Part shown: piece after piece, positions 37,687 through 47,205 of the stretch
Position numbering within the stretch: the stretch's first letter is position 1
Layout: each line of letters begins with the position of its first letter
Assembly (NCBI RefSeq): GCF_907164915.1
Contig: NC_061862.1
Coordinates: 82,487,718 to 82,551,717 of the forward strand
DNA length: 64,000 bases
Direction: 5' to 3'
DNA from: Impatiens glandulifera
Taxonomy: Eukaryota; Streptophyta; Magnoliopsida; Ericales; Balsaminaceae
Made by a program: the position numbers and the translations under genes
The notes under the pieces: generated by a model
Told to the model about the DNA's origin: nothing
Databases searched by the model: none
What the model saw: the letters and a program-made list of their open reading frames with translations, nothing else

Positions 37687-38142
37687 AAAAGATGAAATAT
37701 AGATATTAGATACTTTCATAGTATAAGGTACTATAGGCCCCGTTTTCAATAATAGGGTCAAGTTATCCCCACTGAATATGTACCTCCCTTATGTCTATCT
37801 CTCTATTGCCTATGTACGGGTGTTCTTATACTAACATCTTTCCTCTTACCTTTGCTAGATGTAGGACGGTTTAAAAGTCGTAGTCCTAAAGTAGCTCAAA
37901 ATATTATCTGTGGAGGGCCTTCACCTTTATCTGTTGTAGTCAAAGCATGTTAAGTCTGTCTATTCCTTAGTATAAAATGGATGTGAAGCAAGCCAGATGG
38001 GTCTCAGGTGAAATTTATCGATTAGATTATCTACTTGATTGATGACTCAAGTAGCCTCAAAGTCAATTTATTTCTATCTATTTATGGAAAGTCAAAATTG
38101 AGGGTCGGCGGAGCATGCCTTGTCACCAGTAGTTGTGTCTCC
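37687..38142. mobile_element. 456-bp insertion unique to unit A, flanked by CATCATTC
   Basis: Unit B reads CATCATT then ATGAACTT without a break. Unit A has 456 bp between two copies of CATCATTC (37679-37686 and 38143-38150). The 8-bp duplication points to a hAT-like insertion, but I see no inverted ends, so the class is unknown. Confidence 0.5.
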
Positions 38143-38230
38143 CATCATTCCTTTTCTTATGAACTTAAAATATTAAAAGCACAGTATAAATGAAATAAGT
38201 TATCTCGCATAATTTTTGTCAATGTTAGCA

Positions 38231-38344
38231 CGACGATTTCGTTGTTGGATACCGCGACAATTTTATTGTTGGATACTGCGACAATTTTATTGTTGGATAC
38301 CGCGACGATTTCGTTGTTGGATAACACGGTGATTTCATTGTTTG
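38231..38344 (-). repeat. Coding 24-bp tandem repeat (VSNN[EK]IVA)
   Basis: A 24-bp unit is repeated 4.6 times. On the minus strand it stays in frame as the octapeptide VSNNEIVA/VSNNKIVA. Unit B has only one copy at the matching place (about 53200). Confidence 0.75.
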
Positions 38345-38934
38345 TTTCCTAAATATTAACAAAACACTCAATATGATTTTCCAAAATCAACCAAAATAGA
38401 GTTTCGTTTCGTGCAAATAGTATTAAAAATGTACCATTTTAGCATGCTAAGGCGGTTGTTTCCGACAAAGAATCGTGATGTGAAGTACAGATAGAAACCG
38501 TAAATCGTTTGAATAGAGAAAGTAGGGAGCAAGATGAACTGTATCGAGAGCAGCGAGAAAACATTTTTATACTTAATATTATGCAAAATTCGTTATACGA
38601 CGCTCTCATATAAAGTGAGCTTCACATGAGAAACAAAATTATTATATTTTGTATTTTTATTTCAAATTATTAATTATAGTAATTATATATTTTTATACAA
38701 AATATTATGGTATTATTATTGTGAAATAAATTTAATAATGGTTGAATTATAATAAAATTAAACCTTAAAAATAAAAAATAAAACTTAATTATTATATTTC
38801 TGTATTGTCATTTTAAAATTATTAATTATAGTAATTATATAGGCCTTATAAAATAAAAAATAAAACTGAAGTATTATATTTCTGCATTATTATTTTAAAA
38901 TTTTTAATTATAGTAATTGTACAACAACTTTAAT

Positions 38935-39245
38935 GTAAAGCGCGTTTTATAGGAGAGTATTATACAACAGCTCTAATGTGAAACAAGTTATACAAGAGAG
39001 TGTTGAACAACAACTTTAATTTGAAGTGAGATTTACACGATAGTCGGTGTACATCAACTCTAATGTAGAATGTGTATCACACGATATCTGTAGTACAACA
39101 AATATAATGTAAAGTGCGTGTTACATGATATATGTTGTACAACAGATCTAATGCACGTTGTACACAATAGTTGTTTTACAGCGCTCTCGTGTAAAGCGCG
39201 ATTTACATTAGAGTTGTTGTACAACGATTTCCTATAATGCGCGCT
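38935..39245. repeat. Right-end palindromic array of unit A
   Basis: About seven copies of a 43-44-bp unit: TTGTACAACA.CT.TAATGTAAAGCGCG followed by TTTACACGATAG-like sequence. Each unit contains two palindromes, GTTGTACAAC and a TGTAAA..CGCG..TTTACA type. Confidence 0.75.
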
Positions 39246-39297
39246 TTAGAAATTAGAGTCAATGTGGATTTGAAAAAAATTTAAGGTGAACTTAAGA

Positions 39298-42200
39298 AAA
39301 TAAGGAGAAATTATCGATAAAACGAATAGATGAGTGTGGGTAGCACTTTACACGATTGTTGTTGTACAACGTTTTCCTATAAAGTGTTCTACACTATATT
39401 TTATGTACAACAATCTCTTATAAAACTCTTACACGATAGATGATGTATAATGTTCTCTTGTAAAATGTGCTTTACATGATAAAGTTGTACAATAACTATG
39501 GTGTAAAGTGCAATTTACAAGATAACGATCTCATGTGAAAATTTTAGTTTCATTATAATTAACACTTATTATAACAATTATAATTTTTATTTCAAAATAA
39601 GAACATTATATTTTAATATGCTAAATAGTATTCATAGACATTCTAATATAATAACATTATAAAAATATACAATTATTATAATTAATAATTTCAAAATAAC
39701 AAGACATGAATATAATAACATAATATTTTGTTCATATAGAATTTATTAAATAACAGAATCATCAATAAACATTATACAAGTCTTTGGATAATTTAAGAAG
39801 ATTTCTCATGTTATTGTTCAGCTATGAGGTAAAGATCCTATAAATCAGTGGTGTATTGATTGTTTATGAGGCCTTCAAAACAACAAAAAAAATATATTAG
39901 AACATCAATAAAGAAGTGATAATGAATAATTATATGTTTAACACTTACACTATTAAGCATGATGTCACAATCTCATTTTATGACATCTCCTTTTATATGT
40001 TTTTATATGTCTAATACGTACACTCCACAAAAAATGTTGTTTGAAAGATCTTTCCACGACATTTTTGTGTGCGTTATTTTAATTTTTTTACTAGAAAAGC
40101 TAAGGGAGAACATATTTTAACCAAAAATCTAATAAATAGATTTTTATGATTCCTTATATCAATATATTTTTGGTACAACGTAACACCAGTTGGAAGTGGC
40201 TTGTTGTCAAGTATTTTTATTTTCTGTACAATCATATTTATACAAACAAAAAAAAGTTGTTCGGAATTGATTACCTAAAGGAATATATGAAAAACAGACT
40301 TATTGGTTATCCGCGAATAAAGCATAAACTATATTCGTTATTTGAAAGTTTTATTTACAAGGTCAACATAATCGAGGCATTCTCTCGATATGTTATACTG
40401 ACTCATTTCAGCATTGAGTGTGGTATTAAAGTAACTAGGATCATGTTGTTACAACACGTAATAAATTGTATATATCAATCACATGAACATTGAATATAAA
40501 ACATAAAAACATGTTGTCTTGGACATGTTTAAAACTCACATAGGACATTGTCATGAAACAAATTCTTCGTTTTTTATGCCTTGACTGCCTTTTAAAATTG
40601 ATGATCAAGATATTGGTCCAAGCATCAATTACTTCACTGTCAATATGCATATTTTCTTTAATTGTTGTAAGAATTTGACGTTCTAAATTACAATTTGAGC
40701 TGACGAAAATCATCTCCCTATAATGCACAATAAGAACATATATTACTTAGTATTACAAAATTTTAATAAATAAATGTTTTGAGAAAATACAAGATCAGTC
40801 ATTAGTTTTTCGTTGATTGAAACTTTACCAAGCTTCTTGAGGAGGTTATCCAGATAAGGGCTTCGATGGACCAACAAAAACTTGGTAGTCTTCCTCTTTG
40901 GATATTCTTTAAAATTTACGCAACCCGTCCCTTCATAACTCTCACTCTCGACCATTAGATGGTCTTAATTCCTCTTGGCCATTGGGGGGAATTTTTTTTT
41001 ATGAATTGTCATATTTTTCATTGTCTCAATCTTGACAGTGAGCATTTAAATTGTCTTCAATATGTACATCAACCTGCTCTTCACATCTCGGCCGTTGGGG
41101 GACTTCTGTTTGAATTGTCATCTTTTTTATTGTCTCCATCTTTACATTGAGTCTTTGGATGATATTCAATATATACATCATCCTGCTCTTCATTAATCTC
41201 AATTATTGAGAAAATTCTATTTGAAATGTCTTTTTTTCAATGTCCCCATCTTGATAGTGAACCTTTGGATGGTCTTCAATATGTACAACTATAGATGGCA
41301 ACGGGTACCCTACCCGTCGGGTAGTGAAGTACCCATCTCAGAACCCAGTTTTTATTTTATCACTCATCCCCAACCTCAAACCCGATGGGTATATCTATTT
41401 GTATTCTCATTCCCAATTCGTCAGGTACTCATCCCCGACGGGTACCCCATTACCCGATTAAAATATAAATTTGTATTTATTAGTTTCTAAATATACTAAA
41501 TATTAAAAACACATATGAAAATATTATTTACTTGCATAGTTATGTTGTAGAAGTTGAACAATATAACAACTTTATTTTTATTACATACATGAACTTCAAC
41601 AAAAACTAGAGAGAAGTTCAACAAAAATCAAAGAGGAGGTCGAAGAAAAAGAAGATGAAGATATATTAATCTTAAAAATAAAAAGTGAATAGAGAAGGAA
41701 AATATGTTGTTAAAAAAATAGAAGATTAAGAGTAATGAGGAACCTAAATTAAAATAATGATGGCGTGGTGGAGTGGAGGGTTGATATAACTAATTAAATA
41801 ATATATTTAATGTAAATGTGTAATGATGGTATTATTTGAAATTTGAAAAGTCATTTTAATTTTTAACAATATATATATATTTAATATTAATATTGTAGGT
41901 ATCGGGTATCGAGTTTGGGTTTTCACACTCCACATCTTCGACCCCGACCCGATCAAGTAATCATTTTTACTCTCTATCCCCAACCCCAACCCAATTTAAA
42001 ATACCCGAACCCAGCCATCGGGTACCCACGCGTATCGGGTATATAGGTACCCATTGTCATCCTTATGTACAACATCAGCCTATTCATTAATCTTGACAAT
42101 AAGGGGGACTTTTGTTTGAATTCTTATCATTACCATTATCCCCATCTTGACATTGATTCTTTGGATAGTCTTTAATATGTACATCCTCGGCCTCATTTAC

Positions 42201-42333
42201 ATTGTTTCTCCAACTCTCCACATATTTTTTTTGTAAAAAATTGACTCTATAAAATTGTGGATATCGACATAAAAAATAGGGTTGGATCAATGTTGTATCT
42301 CTTCAACTCACTTGATAGATCAAGCAGATGTTG
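39298..42333. repeat. Tandem unit B, left part (split by the copia insertion)
   Basis: It repeats unit A from its start up to the phrase TTGATAGATCAAGCAGATG (matching 36231-36249), where the copia element begins. Its left-end palindromic array is at 39340-39540. It contains the hAT MITE at 41290-42065. Confidence 0.75.
41290..42065. mobile_element. hAT-type MITE, 776 bp, 8-bp target duplication TGTACAAC
   Basis: The left end TATAGATGGCAACGGGTACC is matched by the inverse of the right end, TAAGGATGACAATGGGTACC. TGTACAAC flanks both sides (41282-41289 and 42066-42073). Unit A at about 35995-36006 has the single-copy empty site (ATATGTACAACGTGATC). The body is rich in GGGTACCC/CGGGTA repeats near both ends and has no transposase. 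Confidence 0.9.
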
Positions 42334-42622
42334 TGTAACGAAATCACAATCAGGACTTCGACGATCGAACCGTGAAGAAATATATTAGAAAGTGAATAGA
42401 AAATTTAGAGAATGAAAATAACCTTGGATGAAAATCTGTCTATTGAACTTGATAGAAAATAACACGATTACAATCCTTAAATAAAGTAAAGCATAACTAA
42501 GACTCTTAAACTAAGAGACATGAAGAGTCTCATTTATTAGATAAGATCAAGAGTCTTGGACAATCTAAGAGGCTCTTTAACAACCAAAGACTCCTTAATT
42601 ATTATTACTTTAATTTCTAACA
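42334..42622 (-). repeat. 3' LTR of the copia element (289 bp)
   Basis: TGTAACGAAATC to TTCTAACA on the plus strand; the polypurine tract is directly inside. The left flank reads ...AGATGTTG, not a full copy of the right flank GTGAC (see findings). Confidence 0.95.
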
Positions 42623-42629
42623 CTCCCCC

Positions 42630-44789
42630 TTAAAGTGATGCCCGATGAACTAGTCCCAACTTAGATCGTAGATTTTCGAAAGGACCTTTATGAAGTGCTT
42701 TTGTGAAGATATCAACAACATTGTCTTCACTCCTTACTGCAACCATCTCAATGATTCCCTCTAGTACTTTTTCACGAATAAAGTGATGCTCCAACTCAAT
42801 GTGTTTTGTCCTCGCATGAAACACAGGATTTGAAGTCAATTTAATAGCACTCAAATTATCTCCATGTATAGGAACTAGATGATCAAACTTGACATGAAAA
42901 TCCTCCCAAAGTCTACGAAGCCATATGCATTCCTGTGCTGCGTGAGTTGATGCTTTGTATTCCGCTTCTGTTGTAGACAAGGATATCGATCCTTGTTTCC
43001 TACTACTCCAAGATATGCTAGTGTTTCCACAAAGAAAAACAAACCCAGATGTGGACCTTCGATCATCTCGATCTCCAGCAAATTCAGCATCTGTATATCC
43101 TTGCAAGACAAATTTCGCATTTTTCTCATATAGTAGACCAATATCTAGCGAGGTATTAATATACTTTAAAATTTTCTTCGCTTCTTCGAGGTGTGGTTTC
43201 CTTGGCTCCTGCATGTATCGACTCACCACTCCAACTGCATAAGCAATGTCAGGCCTTGTTATAGTCAAATAAATCAAACTTCCCACAAAAGCACAATAAG
43301 GACGAGGATCTAGTAGACATGTTCCTTCGTCTCGACTAAGTCTAGGATTTATGTAGAGAGGAGTATAGCTCTTTTTTCCAGCAGTCGTACCAAATTTTTC
43401 TACCAACTTCTTTGCATAGTTGATTTGCGATACAAACAACCCTTTATCGAAATTTTCGATTTGCAGACCAAGGAAAGTTCCAAGTTCACCAAGCTTCTTC
43501 ATCTCAAAACGAAGCAAGAGTTCATCTTGTAGACGAGCAACCTCATCATAGTTATTGCCCGCCAAGATTGTGTCATCCACATAAAGAAGCACCACCACCA
43601 TCTATCCATGATTCTTCTTTATAAATAGACTTGAGTCGGATTCTAAAGCTTTATACCCACAAAATTGAAGATATTCTGTAATCTTTCCATACCAAGCACG
43701 TGTGGCTTTCTTTAATCCATATAGTGCCTTCTTAAGTCTACAGACCAACTAGGGACCATCAGTCTTCTCGAATTCAGGTTGTTGTTCCATATATATTGGA
43801 CGATCAAGTTCTCCGTAGAGAAATGCTTTCTTGACATTCAATTGCCACAACTTACATCGAGAACTTGCTGTTAAGGCCAGCATAGTGCGAATTGACGTCA
43901 TCTTCTCAACTGGGCTGAATGTCTCCTCGTAATCTTCTCCATACTTCTGTGAGAATCCTCGAGCGACCAATCTAGCTTTGTATCGATCTATGCTTGCATC
44001 AGCCTTTCGCTTGATTCGATACACCCACTTACATGTGACCGTTTGAGTATCATGAGGCTTCAGAACAACGTCTCATGTTTCATTCTTCTTAAGAGCATGC
44101 ATTTCCTCCTCCATTGTTGCCACCCATTCCTTGACATTTTTTGCTTCATTATAAGAAGTAGGTTCCTCATCGTCTATTGTGTTTGCCAAGAAACAAGAAA
44201 AAGTTGTTACAAAATTATCATCCCTGAATCGACAGGGCCTTACAATGTTCCTTTTTGGTCGAGATTCCCCATTCTGTTGTTGACTTGATTCTTCCTGATG
44301 TGGACTTCCTGTTAACCTTTCACCTTTGGCTCCTTCATCGACTGAAGTATCTTGAGCTAAGTTAGGGCTCCCCCTGTCAATATTATCACTACTACAAGAG
44401 CTTCCCGTAGACGTGGGAATGTGAAGATCAGTCTGAACAGTTTCTTCAACATCCTTCATATAGTATGAAGAAATTTCGGCGAAAACAACATTTCTCGACA
44501 CAGTGCATTTGTGGGTTGATGGATCCATACACCGCCACCCTTTCCTTCTCTGGTCATAGCCGACAATCACACATTTGACTGCCTTCGCATCCAATTTGCT
44601 CCTTCTCGAGTCTGAAATATGGACATAACAAGTAGATCCAAAAACTCGAAAATGTTTAACATTTAGCTTAAAACCAAAAAGCATCTCGAATGGAGATTTG
44701 AACTCATTTGGGCTAAGTGGAATTCGATTGATGACATGAGCAACACAACTCATGCCTTCTTCCCATAACTGCCTTGGTATATTCTCCAT
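42630..44789 (-). pseudogene. copia integrase C-terminus, reverse transcriptase and RNase H, broken
   Basis: From the right: integrase end and linker (44789-44073: ENIPRQLWEEGMSCVAHVIN, then FEMLFGFKLNVKHFRVFGST), the reverse-transcriptase start (44024-43749: RYKARLVARGFSQKYGEDYE, WQLNVKKAFLYGELDRPIYM), then LLYVDDTILAGNN (43601 onward), ADIFTKAL-like DIFTKALHKGPF and the RNase H block STSGFVFLCGNTSISWSSRK and LSTTEAEY. Stops sit at about 44072 (TGA, in-frame context HALKKNET*), 43748 and 43602 (one codon before MVVVLLYVDD). The catalytic Asp of LDVKNAFL is Asn here, so the enzyme was already dead. Confidence 0.9.
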
Positions 44790-44924
44790 ATGCAGCCAAG
44801 ACTTACAAGTCTCTGTAAGGTGTCGAATCTTCCTTTCGGCTATCCCATTCTATTGTGAGGTCTCAGGACAAGAGAGTTCTCTTTTTATGCCATTTTGCCT
44901 ATAAAATAATTCAAACTCTTTTGA

Positions 44925-45257
44925 TCAAAATTCCCCACCATTATCTGTCCGTAATACTCGAATTTTCCTTTCTTGTTCTCCTTTTATCGTCTCCTTGAAC
45001 TCGAAAAATTTAAAGAACACTTCAGACTTCTCTTTCACGAAGTACACCCAAGTGAACCTGGAGAAATCATCCACAAACAACAACATATATTTATTTCCCG
45101 AGTATGAGGTAGTTTGAGTTGGTCCCATCAAATCAATATGAACTCGATCCAAAGGACCTTTACTTCTCGATACAGAGTTGTCGAATGGAAGTCGATGAGC
45201 CTTCCCATATTGACATCCTTCATACACACTGCCCTCCTCAATTCTCAGATCTTCAGG
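44925..45257 (-). pseudogene. copia integrase core, N-terminal part, cut by the nested insertion
   Basis: The minus strand reads YEGCQYGKAHRLPFDNSVSR, LDRVHIDLMGPTQTTSYSGN (with the first catalytic Asp), FVDDFSRFTWVYFVKEKSEV and RTDNGGEF (second catalytic Asp), then a stop at 44925. The domain starts at PEDLRIEEGS, which is separated from its partner EGL by the nested element. Confidence 0.9.
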
Positions 45258-45262
45258 TAGAC

Positions 45263-47029
45263 TGTTGGGTCAAATTATTTTGACTAAGTGTTGAAATAGT
45301 TTGACTATTGGGATTTTGATGATGAAATGATGATAGGATCGACTTTATCGATAGAGACGGGGGTCTGACTATGGATGAAGACTTATGAAAAACGGGTTGA
45401 AAGAAATCTTGTTAAAGATTTGATTCGTTTTCTATTCTACGCAAACACTTGTAAAAACTTGAAACAGATTCAAGGCAGAATTGTTTACTTGTGTTTGAAG
45501 CTCAAGATGAAAGATGAAGAGATGATAGAAATGAAAAAACACAGCAGTTTGTTTATGGATGTTCGGAGAAACTCTCCTATGTCACCCCTTCTTCTAACCA
45601 CCGGAAGGATTCACTATAATATGATTAGAATCAAATACAGTTTGCACACACTTAGCTCACTATTGAACAGAACACAATATATTTAATTTACAAGATGAAG
45701 AATATCACTCAGCTAAAGGTGTTTTTGATTTTAGCTCTCTCTTGATTCACACACAGTACAATCATGAAAGCAGCTTCACAGTTTAAGGCTTGATTTCTCT
45801 CTCTGGAATAGCAAGCAGAATTATCGATTGACTCTTTGTAAAAACTGGCAGTTCGTGAGACAGATTGTCCGTTGTCCTTGAGATTTGTTAAATACTAGGA
45901 AGGGGCTAACGGTCAAATCTTTTAGAATGATATGTGGCACTCTTCCATTGGAAAGCCACCATTGTACACAGCAGATTCTGAGCACAATGATCGTGGTCGT
46001 ACACCATTGGTAGTGCGCCGAATATTCCATCAGAGATGTACCTGCAAAACAAGTAATATGAGGAAAATTCTCTTACATGGCATTCATTGGTTGGTTGCAT
46101 ACAGCTGTTGTATTGATCTTCACTAGAAAGTGGAGCAGGAGTAGGGTACAGCTATAACACGTGGGTAGGCGGCTGCAAGCTTCAAGCATACTGCTTAAGT
46201 TTAGTATTAGACATATTTCAGTTAGACGGATTGTGAAAACCAGTCTAATGAAATTTAAACATCCCCGTCTAATAACAGAGTCTATTAGACCGCCTGGTCT
46301 AATAGAATTAGACTTACGTCTAATTACCCAATAACCATTAGACTGCACGTCTAATTCCGGTTCTACCTCAAACTAATCTGAAGGAGTTAGACTCACGTCT
46401 AACTTTCACTAATTAGACTACACGTCTAATTATCCAATAACCATTAGACTGCACGTCTAACTCCACTAAGTTAGATTGCACGTCTAATTTTGGTTCTACC
46501 TCAGACTAATCTGAAGGAGTTAGACTCACATCTAACTTTCACTAATTAGACTACACGTCTAATTATCCAATAACCATTAGACTGCACGTCTAACTCCATT
46601 GAGTTAGACTACACGTCTAACTCCGGTTCTACCTCAGACTAATCTGAATGAGTTAGACTCACGTCTAACTCCACTGAGTTAGATTGCACGTCTAATTCCG
46701 CAAATATATTAGACTGCACGTCTAACTCTACTGAGTTAGACTACACGTGTAATTCCGAGATCTATTAGACTACACGTCTAACTTTACTGAGTTAGACTAC
46801 ACGTTTAATTTTATGCATTCATTTAATTGCACGTCTAACTCTGCTAAGTTAGACTGCACATCTAATTCTGTGCATCTAATGCCAAAATCGGTCTAATGAC
46901 CCTCATTAGAGCCAAGTCTTATGAAATATGATTTCGATACACCTACATCAAAACGCACAAGTCATTTCATCATCAAAATTCCAATGGTTAAATTATTTCA
47001 ACACTTAGTCAAAATAATTTGACCCAATA
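45263..47029. repeat. Left arm of nested element: LTR-like, itself bounded by ~66-bp inverted repeats
   Basis: The arm starts TGTTGGGTCAAATTATTTTG and ends with the inverse (CAAAATAATTTGACCCAATA). The inverted match runs ~66 bases with few changes. Between them are a unique part (45330-46200) and the TTAGAC palindromic array (46203-46885). Confidence 0.8.
46203..46885. repeat. Left array of TTAGAC-N5-GTCTAA palindromes
   Basis: About 17-20 copies of TTAGACTGCACGTCTAA and close variants (TTAGACTACACGTCTAA, TTAGACTCACGTCTAA) lie 9-15 bases apart. Higher-order blocks of ~130 bp contain GGTTCTACCTCAGACTAATC. Each unit can form a 6-bp-stem hairpin and holds an ACGT core. Confidence 0.95.
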
Positions 47030-47205
47030 ATTTTCCCCTTTTTGATGAAGAAATTGAAAACATGCATATATATACCAAAATATGCATTCATCATATAAAT
47101 AAAACAAACCCATGTTTACTTACATCAAACTTCCAAAAACCAGTATTCAAAAAACTATCAAAGAAACATTGTTTGAAAGACTTAAACAGAGTAGAAGAAA
47201 ATAAG

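Larger units (their letters stand above)
34134..39297. repeat. Tandem unit A: ~5.2-kb transposon-like repeat
   Basis: The unit starts AAGGAGAAATTATCGATGAAAT and is repeated in direct orientation from 39300 (unit B). Matches cover the start, 34629-35300 with 39920-40600, 35640-36240 with 40900-42333, 36240-36790 with 52539-53090, and 38150-39245 with 53110-54215. Both ends carry ~40-44-bp repeats with GTTGTACAAC. Unit A has ~860 bp (36790-37650) that B has lost and a 456-bp insertion (37687-38142) that B lacks. The minus strand carries decayed exons. Confidence 0.75.

Noticed and set aside
42955..43242. Plus-strand ORFs opposite copia RNase H, and similar ones at 48343-49311 and 51007-52244
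   Set aside because: They are antisense shadows of better supported minus-strand TE coding regions.
45375..45686. 103-codon ORF in the left arm, mirrored by a 96-codon ORF in the right arm (50504-50794), as a conserved gene
   Set aside because: The two arms are copies of one another, and the differences include many amino-acid-changing ones, so the shared frame is most simply explained by the duplication and not by selection.
46203..46885. CRISPR-like array
   Set aside because: The repeat is a short palindrome with 9-15-base variable spacers inside a plant retroelement arm, and there are no cas genes; it is a minisatellite.
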